64,000 bases of DNA. It comes from Tamarix chinensis. Lineage: Eukaryota > Streptophyta > Magnoliopsida > Caryophyllales > Tamaricaceae. The translations under genes were made by a program, and so were the position numbers. This document shows, one piece after another, positions 12,604 to 24,443 of the stretch. The notes under the pieces are model-generated. The model did no database searches, was not told the DNA's origin, and was given only the letters and a program-made list of their open reading frames with translations. The stretch spans positions 4,108,501 to 4,172,500 of the forward strand of contig CM060171.1 of assembly GCA_030549775.1 (NCBI GenBank), in the 5' to 3' direction. The number at the start of each line of letters is the position of its first letter. The first letter of the stretch is position 1.

Positions 12604-13643
12604 ATGCTTGGATTATTTCTTTAAGTTGAACTCAACACAACCTCAAGTACTTGCTAGAAATTACTTCTTGGAATCTTATTGAAGTTATGATGATGTTCTT
12701 ACAGGATTATTGAACTCAAAAAGGTGATATAGATGGAAGAATAATACTGGAATGCATTATCAAGTATTATTGTTAATCTTCAAGACAATATTGATAATGA
12801 ATAAGAAGACTTCTTGCTTGAACGATAGAACACAAGAAACGGTGAGATGATGAATGATGTTCGAACACAAGTGAAGAAATTTTATTCCCCAATAGTGATG
12901 AAATACTCAAGAAAATATAACAATTTTAATATTCAGATGATACTCGACTTGTTTGGATGAATAGGTAAGATTCTTGCTTGGTTCTAATCTAACAAGATTG
13001 ATGTTGAATCTGTCAAGATATTTGACCTTGGATGGTGGAAGTAAGAAGACTACACCAAGGAGAAAGAAAGAGTTTTCACAAGGGAGAGAATCAACCAAAA
13101 ACACTCGAGCACTTTGAAGATTCAAAGGGATTCGTAGACAACTAAGGAGAAATGAAGAAGAAGGTTGGAAGATCAAAAGAAGAAGAAGACTAGTTGAGCA
13201 CTTACCTTTAATATTTGAAGGTGTGGATAAGGAGAAGAAAATCTTCAACCTTCAACATTGAAGATATGAAGAGTAGGTCTAAGATATTCTAAGTGCTGGA
13301 TTGAAGATATACTAAGCTACTCGATCATCTTCAAACTTTGAAGCTGAAGATTTGAAGATAAAGTTGAAGATATACTAAACTACTTAGCCACCTTCAAACT
13401 TTGAAGTTGAAGATGTGCTATGATTTGAATAAAGATATACTGCTAGACTTCACCCTTGAAGTTGGAGAATTCCTATATGCATGGATGTACATGGGAGGGA
13501 AAATGATGGTTGGTTTTGTACATGAAATAAGGAGAAGAATAGGAAGGTTTTGAACAAAAAAAGAAGAAAGAAGGAAATGTTTCGACTAGGAAAAAGCTAA
13601 AATCATGACTTTAATACCTAAGTTGACACAAATCTTCTAAGAT

Positions 13644-14405
13644 TGATGAAAATTAGTGTGAATGTAGATGAAAGTCGATCATTTGGTTGCCTATTGAGGA
13701 TGAACAAGTTGAGATATTCAAGCAAGAATTTTCGAAAATAATTCAACAATAATTCAAAGAACTCAACAAGAACTCAAATTTGAATGTTACCTATCTAAGA
13801 TTACTCCAAGTAGTCTTAGAAAGGATTATTCAACCATAAATAAAGAATTAAGCAAGTGAATTACTTGTATTAGATTTTAATATATCAATCACCCATCCAT
13901 GTTACAATGTAACAACACATGTATGTATATATATAGTTATAGAACATTTCTAACTAGCACACTAATTTAGTCACATGACATATAAATGACTAACTCGCAC
14001 AAAAACTAGTATTACAATGTATTTATATCCTATATAATACATGATTCAACTAAGATTATTACAAACAAAGTAAGCTAATTAATACATGAAAACATCTAAC
14101 AAGAATACCAAACAAAACAATGATGTTAACTTGAAAGGTTAACTAGGTCTTCTTGACTTAACTTTCGTGTATGATAGCGTCTTTTATAATAGCTTGTAAC
14201 ATGTGAAAATATTAAGTATATTGACACCTTAAATGGATTGATCTTCTTTCTACAAATATGTTATGTACCTACAAAAATAACTTAAAGTAATATCATTAAG
14301 GTTATTCAAAGTATTATTGTCAAAGACACATAATGTGATTAGTTCCATAATCAAGTATGCCAAACCATTATCATCTTGAGGATCATCTATGGATTCTCCT
14401 ACATC
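13644..14405 (-). repeat. LTR K, 5' LTR of the inserted gypsy element
   Basis: A 762-bp segment running on + from TGATGAAAATTAG to CTCCTACATCA. It aligns along its length with 37,451-38,197; shared stretches include ACCTATCTAAGATTACTCC, TAATAGCTTGTAAC and GACTTAAAGTAA or a near match. The ends TGATG/CATCA are inverted copies as expected for an LTR. The 60-codon - strand frame at 14,250-14,432 crosses its end and is not recognised. Confidence 0.72.
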
Positions 14406-16966
14406 ATTTGGTACACATCTAGTTGAAGACATTAGATGGCATTTGGAGGGGTGCTCAAAAGAAACGTGTGTATTATGTCATGTAGTTGATGGTGAAGTAT
14501 GGAAACATTTTGATGCAAACCATCTAGATTTTGTAGTAGACCATTTTAATGTACGATTAGGGCTAGCATTTAATGGTTTTAATCTACTAAGTGTGAGTTC
14601 TAAGTATGGTATTAGGACAATTATTTTTACCATTTATAACTTACCTTTGCATTAATGCATGAAATATGCATTATTGATGTTGACTTTGTTGATTTAGAGT
14701 TTGAGCTCTCTTGGGATAGATATTAATGTATTCTTATAACCACCAACAGAAAAATTGAATGAGACATTGTTGCCAAGGTTTGATACATGAGATGTGGATA
14801 GTAACAAGGTGCTCCAAATTGTGTTGCATTACTCTGGACCATTAATAATTTTCCAACATGGTCATATCTATCGGAGTGGCCTAGTTAAGGGTATTTACCA
14901 TGCCCAACTTGTAATAAGGACACTCGTTCCATCATGATGAGGAATAAGATTTGCTATGTTGTTCATCATTATTTTCTCCCCACCAATAATCCATTTAGGA
15001 GAAATTAAATGCTCAATGGTAATCCTAGAAAATCATTGGTTGATGAAATTTTGATACAATTGAGTCGTGTTGCTGACTACTTGTTAGGGAAACATAATAA
15101 TCTTCTGAAGAGAAAGAGAGATGTAAGGAGCTTAATTGGCAGAGGAAGATCATATTTTATGAACTATCAAACTAGTTATTAACAATTTTGAAACATAATT
15201 TGGATAAGATACACGGGTAGAAATATGTGTTCAAGTTTATTAGGAACTATAATTTGTGATAATGAGAAATTGAAGGACAATAACAATGCACGAAGTAATT
15301 TAGAACATATTAATATCCAAAAAAAGTTGCATTTTTATTTTTAATAGAATAAGCTGATGAAACCTAAGGCATGGTATACTCTTTTGATCAATGATAAGAG
15401 AAATTTTTTGAGTTTCTTCAAGTCGTAAAGTTTCCTTATGGGTTTGTAGGAAACCTAAGAAAGAATGTGAGTAAAAATTATGCTAATATTACAAGCTTGA
15501 ATTCACATGATCATCATGTAATATTATAACACTTATTACTAGTTGGTGTTTGTGCATTCATGAACAAACATATTAGCAACATTCTTATTGAAGCATGCAG
15601 CTTCTTCAGTTAAATTTGCTCTAGGAAGCTGTAATTATCTAACTTGGAGAAAGCACATGATCAAGTTGATGCTACTCTTTATAAGCTTGAACAAATATTT
15701 CCTCTAACATTTTTTAATGTCACGATTCATTTAATAATGAACTTACAATAGGAAGAAAGAATTTATGGATAGGTGCATAGGAGAAGGATGTATCTAATAG
15801 AGAGAAAATAAAAGGATTTAAAGGAGTATATCAGAAATAGTGAGCAAATGAAAGGTCCTATTGCCAAAGTTTATGGGATCATGAATTAGTAACTTTATAT
15901 TCTATGTAATTATAAGGAATTGAGGCAAGTTTTAATCAAGTTGAGAGAAATGAAAATGCCATTATCAAATATTCACAGTTATCTATTTTCCAATCACAAG
16001 CACATAATATTGGTAAGAAAACAAGGACCAATGTACCTATTAAGAAGTTAAGAGAGCTTAAATGGTATGTTCTCACTAATTTTCCTAAAATACAAACATA
16101 TTTGAAGTGCAACCATCTATTAATCAATAATGATATTTTCCTATATATATTTAAAAGATGTTAATCTATTTGTATGCCAAAGTGAAGACATGACTGAGAT
16201 TAGCCAACGTGGTAGTAATTTAACTAATATCTAAAAGAAAGAATTTACATCTTAGTTTTAATTTAAGGTAAATATATCAGCATTAGCAAATACAATTAAG
16301 ATATAGTTTTTCTACAATTGTAATAATTGATAACCCTTTTACATCGAATATATACAGATGTACTGATTACGATAGAGTTGATTTCCTAAATATAGTGACA
16401 AATATAGTGGTGCACATGTCCCTAGAGTTGGTGAAACTTATTTTTATGGGTAGTTCAAGGAAATTATAGAGTTTTATTACTTTGATGATTTCACTATTGT
16501 GTTGTTCAAGTGTAAATGGTTTGACACTAACCCTAGAAAAAAGAGAATGAAATGGGACAACAAAATCACAAATGTATATAAGAGGTCAGAATGGTACAAG
16601 AATGATCAGTATATAATGGGATCCTAAGCTAAATAATTTCGGTACGTTGATGATTTGCTTAATGGACCTAATTACACTATGGTCTAGGAAGTCAACCATT
16701 GCCATATTTGGGATTTAAAATATGATGATGATGAGGTTGATGTGGTGGATGTAGTAGATGGGGTTGATTCCTCTTCTATTAACTTGAATATCAATGTTCC
16801 AGATGTTGATTAGATGGAGACCATCGATGATTCAATGGATAACAATGAGGTAATTAGATACAATATCATAGAACACAAAGGGTTGGGTTTTTTATATTAT
16901 GATATGGATAGTTTTAAAGAAGAGGAAAATAGTTATAGGGATGACTTTGATTACTATTTTGTTTAG
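14406..16966 (+). pseudogene. CACTA TNP2 transposase, central and C-terminal parts (broken)
   Basis: This resumes the TNP2 protein. In order: EDIRWHLEG and DGEVWKHFDANH, then NVRLGLAFNGFNLLS and YNLPLH (14,430-14,655); LWTIN-like and CPTCNKDT, then NKICYVVHHYFLP with TNNPFRRN (14,810-15,010); RNMCSSLLGT and a D...AR.NLE..NI block (15,210-15,310). Next come PYGFVGNLRKNVS and LNSHDHHVI (15,420-15,530), LYKLEQIFPLTFFNV (15,680-15,720) and YLIERK..DLKEYIRNSEQMKGP (15,790-15,855), the region matching DUF4218. Finally ETYFYG, FTIVLFKCKWFDT and YVDD (16,430-16,660) match DUF4216, with an acidic tail ending at the stop at 16,964. Many stops and frameshifts lie between these blocks. The order and spacing are those of a full-length family member. 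Confidence 0.88.
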
Positions 16967-17138
16967 TATGTACATAATATTTAGATTTTTATTTGTTATC
17001 TTTGAACTCTATGCAATATTGTTGTTATATAAATTGCTCATTTTGCATCATGCCATATTAATTCACTATTAGTGATGTGTTATATATATCATTTAGTTGT
17101 TGTAAGAAATTGTGATAACTAATGTGGTTGTTAGAACC

Positions 17139-18421
17139 ATGGCAAGAATGGAGGTAATGATTCCCCTCTAGGTCCTCGTTGTTTAATATATAGGTGTGAG
17201 TCAGGTAATTACAGACCTAGTTGAAATTTTTGAATATATTTGTTATCTTAGTAATATTTATTTCTAGGACATTTAGTATTACAACACTAATGATGAGATA
17301 AAGGAGAGGTAGGAAAAAAGGAAAATACCTCAATCTACATAGTTATTGGTTGTCATATAGAAAGTGATGATACCCTATTAGATTCTCCATAGTCAATGGC
17401 ATACTCCATGTTGTTGGGGTGTGTGCTAGTCAATTTAATCAACATACTAGTAATGTAACTAGAGAGATTCCACCATGCTAAAAGTCTTGGGAAAAGGTCC
17501 CTCAACAAGATAATGATAAGATAATACCTAAACTTTAGGTAATAATTATATATTTTAAATTTATATACATATTTATTTAGTTTTAAAAATTATATGTATT
17601 CTATTTCATTATACATCAATACTTTGATATTGAGGAGTGGAGGTAAATCAATTCATAAGATAAGGAGGTCAGAGGTCTCTTGGAATTGTTTCTGGACACC
17701 TAATGCAACTAGAAAATATAAGATCAAAAGTAAATGGACTAAGGATAATAACTGAAAGCCTAATGATTTTGATTAAGATAAATGGCAATGATATTAACTT
17801 CAATTCATTTTTTACAGGAACGATCAGAGAAAAACAAGATTAATAGGTTAAATTTAGTTTATCCAAGTCTCCATGGTTTAAGATTTATTTCCATGAACCA
17901 ACATGAGAAGGTAAAAAACATCATACTTTAATGATAATCATTTGTTATAATAATATTATTATAACATTAATAACTTCTTGTTTTTACAAAAATAAAAAGC
18001 TAATCCATAAACCTAGTGATTACAATAAGATATTGATACTTAAAAAGGATTTTCATGCCAAAATGGAGAGTGGATCTTTGAGGGTTAAAGAAAGTATTAT
18101 GTAAGTATTATAATTTAATTTTATACATTGGTATTTTATAAATGATTTATATTCCTAATACTTAAATTATTATTTATAGTAAGAAATGGTTAGGTGTCAC
18201 GAGCTACCATCTCAAAGTCAAGCGATAGAGACAAGTTCAAGAAATAACTCATGACCACTTAATGAAACTGTAAAAGTAGGTGAAATTCTTGGTCTATAAT
18301 AAGGCTTTAGGAGAGGTGTTATATGCATAGTATCATACTTTTATGTTTTCAATGTTTCTATTGTTATTCGTGCTCCAAGGGTTGCGTTTGACACCTCCCA
18401 ATCTATTGGTGCCTAGCATGA
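17139..18421 (+). pseudogene. Second CACTA ORF (Transposase_24-like), 5' part
   Basis: Downstream of TNP2 and on the same strand, a broken reading frame carries a basic region (KKGKYLNLHS, 17,315-17,345). It also has a segment around 17,820-17,910 that reads ERSEKNKINRLNLVYPSLHG, the pattern seen in the plant Ptta/En/Spm Transposase_24 family (S..NK.NR..L...H..G). The frame then reaches ASP/VAFDTSQSIGA near 18,370-18,415 and is cut by LTR B at 18,422. Its tail continues at 36,642. Introns of the original gene were not resolved. Stops are numerous. Confidence 0.6.
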
Positions 18422-19607
18422 TGTAATACCCAATTTTTAAAAACCTTAATTTAGAAACCCTAATTACAAAATAGGTAGTTATGTATAATTAATTACAATA
18501 ATCATTAAAGAATATTCCATATAAAATGAAGTATTATTGTGTGTATTATTATGGAAAAATAGATATAAATTAAATTAGGTTAAATTTTAGATAGAATTTA
18601 GGTTATTGGACCTTAATATGTATGTATTTTACCTTGAAACCCTAGCTCTGCTAACCAAATGCTTTTTATCTAGTTTAGTTACTCTAATTAGCAACCCCAC
18701 CCTATTCTAAATTTTCCTTCTGTATATCCTCCTTCCTCAACTTGTTTTACTCCTCGGCCTTCTCCCCTATTGTTCACCTCTATACCTTTACTACTAACTC
18801 ATGTGTTCCTATCCTTATTGCCTACTCGACCATTTCTTTGTATGACACCATCCATATAATCCTCCCTCTTCCCTCATTATTTTTGTTATGATTCATCCAA
18901 AGCCAACCTCAATCTTCCTCTTCTTCTTCCTTATGGTTAGCATTGGTTCTTCCCCATCGTGCCTCAAGTTTAAACACCGCCATTGTCATGCCCCAACACC
19001 ATCTTTAGATTCTCTTCACACCACCCATCCCTCCTTGAATGCAAACCTAATGTAGCCCTCCCCTTTCTACACGAGAGTCCCATAAAAAGCCACCATTTTT
19101 CCTCCCCAACCTCACATTGCCAAGCCCCTTTTGCTTGAGTAAGTGTCATTTTGCATGATTTGGGTTTGTACGTGTGACTTGTGAAATGCATGTATAATGA
19201 AAATATAGTTGATTGCTAAACCCTAGAAATTACCTACAAGCTAAAATGTTGTAAATTATTGTCTTTTACCCTTTTCATGACAAATTATCATTATAATTAA
19301 GTTTACTATAAAATTAGACAATAAAGGTGAAATTAGGGTTTTGAGGGCATTTTGGTCATTTTTTACATAATACGCCTAATGTGAATAATTGGATATTCGA
19401 TGGTATTAGTGTGTTGAAATTTAACCTTAGTGGTAAATTTAACCTTGACTTGAACTATTGACCTTAGGTTTGATAGGGACAATTTGAACATAAAACAAAT
19501 ACAGTCAGGAATGGGATTGAAAATTGTTATATAATATGTGATGTTCATGATCACATCACAAAATACTAATATTTAAAGGGGAAGATCTCAAGTTTGGAAA
19601 TGGTGTT
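18422..19607 (+). mobile_element. LTR B, first segment
   Basis: Starts TGTAATACCCAATTTTTAAA at 18,422 inside the second CACTA ORF. It includes the pyrimidine-rich part (18,640-19,120) and the block with GGGCATTTTGGTCATTTTTT (19,345), both homologous to LTR A. It is interrupted at 19,608 by the composite element. LTR A shows the uninterrupted sequence, which joins the two flanks of that insertion directly. The 5' target flank is CATGA and the 3' flank at 36,637 is AGTGA, an imperfect duplication. No polyprotein belongs to this LTR. Confidence 0.82.
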
Positions 19608-20346
19608 TGTAATCCCCCGAATTTTTAAAAGCCTATATTTTAATAAATAAATTTTATTTGGGATAAATTAGCCTTTAAATTTATTTTAATTATTATATGG
19701 ATTTTTGAGCATATAAAATTTGATATAAATATTTAATAAATTAAAATAAATATTTTGTTATTTTATCATACTCTTATTATTTAAATAATTTTCCAAATCA
19801 TTATTTTACTAAAATTATCCTTTTAAACCCTTATATTTTAATTATATTAAATTAAATTATTAAATAAATTTATTACCCAAAATTATTCTATTTTATTATT
19901 TTATCAATTAAACTATTTTATTCAATTTCCCCTTTTCTTTTCTTTTTTCCCTTTTTCTTTCTCCTTTTTCTCTTTTCCTTCTTTCTTCTTTTCTTACTTG
20001 GGCTGCCAGTGGCCTGGCCTGCCCTTCCTCTCGCTGGCACTCTGGGCCGCAGGACCAGTCTTCCCCTCCTCCTTTAAGCGAGCCTGACCGCCTTCTTCCT
20101 TCTCTTCCTTTCTTCCCCGACCGGGCCGGCCTGCTTATTTTCTCCCTTTGGCTGCTCGTTCGTGCCAGCTCCCCCTACCCTTTCTTCTTCTTTCTTTCTT
20201 TCTTCTTTCTTCTTCCTCCTTCCCCGGTGAAATTCCCGACCAACTTGCCATTCAACCTGCAACTCCCTCTCCCCCGTTGACCTCCCCCTATCTCCCTCTC
20301 TCTCCTTCTCGTCGTTTTTCTGCCATACCGAGCCCACAATCTCTCC
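19608..20346 (+). repeat. Left inverted arm of element X
   Basis: Begins TGTAATCCCCCGAATTTTT, then about 330 bp of AT-rich sequence, then a pyrimidine- and GC-rich stretch to GCCCACAATCTCTCC. The reverse complement of 26,026-26,759 follows it base for base with few substitutions and small indels. Confidence 0.9.
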
Positions 20347-21138
20347 CTTCCCCATTCTTTGCCATCCCTCTTCTTCTCCCTCTCCCTGCTATGGCCAACC
20401 CTACCACCCTACCGCCACCCCTCGATCACCCTATCCCCTCCTCTCTCTCTCCTTCTTCTTTTTCTTCTTCCCTTCCTATTCCATTCGAACATTTTTCGAG
20501 CCCCATATGCCTTTCCCGAGCCTCCTTTTCTCCCTTTCTTCTCCTCCCCTCTCTCCCCTTGTTTTTGTTTTGCCACCTAGCTCTGCCGCTGCTTCCGCCT
20601 TAAACACCACCTGCACCACCTCTTGCCACCCTCTACCTCACCCTCGAATCATCCCATCCCCCATTGAGCCACCCCACAACCTCCATTCTTTCTCCAATCC
20701 TCTTTTTCTCTTCTCTCGCTCCCTTCTCAGCAGCCACCTTGCACCGCCATATTATGACGTCATTCCACCGCCTATGTAGCCACCTGAGCCACCAAATTAA
20801 TCCCTGCAACCCCCTCTACCACTCCAAATCATCCTTTGGCCGAAACCACCACCTGTAGGCCCTCCTTTCCCCCCTCCCTTTTCCTTCCTTCTGAGCCTTC
20901 CATCTCGAGCCCTCCTCGGCCGCCACTTTTGCAACCTCGCTGCCGCCACCTCCGCCGCCCTTAGCCGCCTCCAACGCATCCCCAACCACCACTTACACCC
21001 CCTCTCCACCTCTACATCCTTCCCTTGCCTTAAATCCTCCCCCACATGCCTCTTTTCCTAACCTAAAAACCCTAACCCAAAATTGCCTATTTTCCCCTAT
21101 TTCCACTACCTTCAAGCCCCCCTCCTTCTTTCTTTCGA

Positions 21139-22700
21139 GCCCCCAAAATTTTCAGAAGCTTATAATTTAATAAATAAATTTTATTTGGGATAAATTAGCC
21201 TTTAAATCTATTTAATTTAATTATTTTATGGATTTTTGAATATATAAGATTGGATATAAATATTTAATAAATTAAAATGAATATTTTGTTATTTTATCAC
21301 ACCCTTATTATTTAAATAAATTTTCAAACCCTTATTTTAATTAAATTATCCTTTTTTAAACCCTTATACATTAATAATATTAAATTAAATTATTAAATCA
21401 ATTTATTACCCAAAATATATTATATTGTATTATCTTATAAATTAAATTATTTTGTTTAATACCATTTTTCCTTCTCTTTTTCCTTTTTCCCTCTTTCCTT
21501 CTCCTTTTCCTTTTTTTCTCTTTTCTTTCTTTTTCTTCTTCTTTGGGCCGCCGGAGGGCTGGCCTGCCTCTTCCCTCCTGCGCCTGGGTCGTTGGCCCAT
21601 TCTCCCCTCCTTTCCTTTTCTTTCCCTCGGCCCAACTCCCTTCCTTTTTTTTTCTTTCTTCCCTTCCCGCGTTGCCCGGCCTGCCTCTTTTTTTTCTTTC
21701 CCTTCTTCCCCGACCGGGCTGGCCCACGTTATTTCCCCCTTCGGTCGGCCTGCTCACCCATCGCACGCACCCAGCCCCCTCCCCTTCTTCTTCTTCTTCT
21801 TTCTTTCTTCTTCCTCCATCCGAGGTGAGAATCTCGGCCATCCACCTGCAACTCCCTCTCCCCCATTACTTCCCCCTATCTCTCTCTCTCCCTCTCATAG
21901 TTTTCTCTGCACCATCTCGGCCCCACCATCCCTGCCTCCCTTCCCCCATACCCGACCATACCCCCCTTCTCCCTCTCCCTGCCACCGCCATTCCTCTACC
22001 ACCCTACCGCCACCCCTCGAGCACCCTATTCCCTCCTCTCTCTTCCCCTTCTTTTTCTTCTTCCTTCCCTACCTCATTTTGCATTTTCCTGAGCCCCATA
22101 TGCCTTGCCCGAGCCTCCTTTTTTCTCCCTTTCTTCTCCTCCCCTCTCTCCCCCAGTTTTTGTTTTGCCGCCCATCTCCGCCACTTTCGTCACCTCAACC
22201 ACCACCTGCACCACACCCTGCCACCATCTACCTCACCCCCGAACCATCACAACCCCCATTGAGCCACCCTGCAACCTCCTTCTTCCTCCTCTCCTCTTTT
22301 TCTCTTCTCTCCCTCCCTTCTCGGTAGCCACCCTACGCAACCTCGATCCACCGCCGTCTCTGCTGCCACCTAAGCCACCAAACCAATCCTTGCAACCCCC
22401 TCTACCACCCCCAATCCTAATTTTCCCAAAAACACCACCCAAAAGCCTTCATTTTCCCTCTCCCTTTTCATTCCTCACCAGCCCCCATTTTGACTCCCTC
22501 CTTGGCCACCACCTTCGCAGCCTCGCTGCCGCCGCCTTTAGCCGCCGTCAACCCATCCCCGACCACCACTTACACCCTCTCTCCACCTCTGCACCCTTCC
22601 CTTACCCTAAATCCTCCCCCAACCACCTTCTTTCTTAGCCCCAAACCACTAACCCGAAAGTGCCCAATTTTCCCTATTTTCACCACCTTCGAGCCCCCTC
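21139..22700 (+). repeat. Second direct copy of the X LTR head
   Basis: From CCCCCAAAATTTTCAGAAGC this repeats the order of 19,612-21,130: the AT-rich head, then GGGCCGCC..GGCTGGCCTGCC, then AACTCCCTCTCCCCC, CCTATCTC and CCCATATGCC landmarks. It is more diverged than the inverted pair. Large pyrimidine-strand frames here (up to 291 codons at 21,452-22,327) are S/P/L/F runs from C+T-rich sequence and are not considered genes. Confidence 0.82.
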
Positions 22701-22759
22701 CTTTTCCTTTCTTTACATACAGCTCATGCTGCATGAGCAGGATGAGCTGCTACTCTTCT

Positions 22760-23345
22760 TGATTTATTTGGGTAAAAATTTTAAAGTATAATAATATTTT
22801 AAGTTAATTATTTTATTAATTAAGTGTTATAAAGCCTTATACTTTGATTTTTATTATTTCTAATGTAATAAGTCTTGATATTATTTTTAGGCGTTGGTTT
22901 TGATAATCAAATCTTGAACCTTAAACCAAAATACCGGTAAGGTTTGTTTTTGTGGGAATTGAGATAACCGTTAAATCTCACTTAAACGTATGGATTAACA
23001 TATGTTAGCACATTAAGATTTTAATATATTATTATTCTTGGCATATGTTGTTTAATATGATATATGTGGTTTTTTGTGTTGATTGATAAAAAGAAAGCAT
23101 GATAGTTTATATGCTATGTATGAAAATATTGTTTAAGGTAGGAGTTGGTTAATAATGAAAATGTTAAGTATTATGCTATTGTAATCTTAATGCATGGTTA
23201 ATATTTTGTGAGCCTTAACGGTATTTTAGTAATGTAATTTGTACAAGAATATAGCCTAATATGTGTGGGTACTAAAAGTATATATTAAATATATTAGTTG
23301 TGGATGAGGTATTATTAATAATATTTTAAGTAGTGGTGATAATTT
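22760..23345 (+). other. LTR body between pyrimidine block and minisatellite
   Basis: AT-rich sequence with no coding potential. Position and flavour match the part of the solo LTR at 31,250-32,100 that follows its pyrimidine-rich block, so it is probably the downstream part of the X LTR. Confidence 0.45.
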
Positions 23346-23349
23346 AAAA

Positions 23350-24190
23350 TGAGTGGTGTAACAAGGGGCAAAATGGTAATTTGTAATTAAAAAGGGGTAC
23401 TATGGTAATTGTATAATAAAAGGGTAAATTGGTAATTTTATAACCAAGGAGTAATATGGTAATTTTTGAAGTGAAGGGGTAAAATGGTAATTTTGTAATT
23501 TAAGGGGTAAAATCGTAATTTTGTAATTAAAGGGTAAAAATGGTAATTTTGAAATTAAAGGGTAAAACGGTAATTTTGTGATTAAAGGGTAAAATGGTAA
23601 TTTTATAATTAAAGGGTAAAAGGATAATTTTGGAATTAAAGGATAAATTGGTAATTTCATGATTAAAAGGTATAATAGTAATTTTGTAATTAAAGGGGGG
23701 AAAATAATAATTTTGTAATAAAAGGGTAAAATGGCAATTTTGTAATTAAAGGGTAAAATGGTAATTTTGTAATTAAAGGGTAAAATGGTAATTTTGTGAT
23801 TAAAGGAAAAAATGGTAATTTGGAAATTAAAAGAGGTAAAATGGTAATTTCGTAATTAAGGATAAAATAATAATTTTATAAGTGACAGGGTGTTATGGTA
23901 ATTTTTGAAAGTTAAGGGGTAAAATGGTAAATTTGAAAGTAAAGGGGTAAAATGGTAATTTTGTAAATAAAATGGGTAAAGTGGGAATTGGAAAGGAGTA
24001 ACTTGGTAATTATAGTAATTAAGAAGGGTAAAATGATAATTTAATAAAATAGAAGGGTAAAATGATAATTAGATAATGGAGAAGGGTAAAATGGTAAACA
24101 TGATAAGTGTGAGGGGCAATTTGGTAATTTAACCAACTAAAGGGGTAATTTGGTAATTAGGATATTGAACAGGGGTAATTTGGGATATTT
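23350..24190 (+). repeat. 27-bp minisatellite (about 30 units)
   Basis: Units of AGGGTAAAATGGTAATTTTG plus TAATTAA (27 bp) repeat with drift in length (25-30 bp) and sequence for about 830 bp. Read on the - strand the purest part gives nine-residue repeats K-L-P-F-Y-P-L-I-T, which is why an 86-codon open frame exists at 23,400-23,660. The unit core GGGYAWWWTGGTMATTTT occurs only once in each of the related LTRs (8,150; 19,345; about 32,120), so the array looks like an expansion of an existing LTR motif. Confidence 0.92.
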
Positions 24191-24443
24191 AATAAAATAT
24201 AAATATTAAAATAATAATTAAATTCTCTTTTTAGGCTAATTTAGGGATTTTGAAAGAATTTCCTTAAATTCTATTTTAATTAGCAAAATACTCAAATTTT
24301 TCCTATTTAAAATTATTTATAAATTTCTCCTAATTTTACCTTAATTAACTCCATAAAAAGAAAATAGTTTATTTAATTAATCTTTCTAATAATTTCTTAT
24401 TTGGTCATGATTCCCTAAATTAGGGTTTTGGGGTATTTCATCA

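Larger units (their letters stand above)
11350..14405 (-). mobile_element. Truncated Ty3/gypsy element inserted in TNP2
   Basis: An antisense retroelement made of a 5' LTR (13,644-14,405, ends TGATG/CATCA in + coordinates), about 1 kb of leader (12,604-13,643) and a gag remnant (about 11,500-12,603). Protease, reverse transcriptase and integrase are absent, so the element is truncated on its 3' side. It lies between two halves of the CACTA transposase. A solo copy of the same LTR family is at 37,451-38,197. The left junction is somewhere in 11,340-11,500. Confidence 0.75.

Noticed and set aside
20148..22638. Large Pro/Ser/Phe/Leu-rich frames (up to 291 codons)
   Set aside because: They lie in C+T-rich LTR sequence where stop codons are rare; several overlapping frames are open at once and the same sequence recurs in inverted copies.
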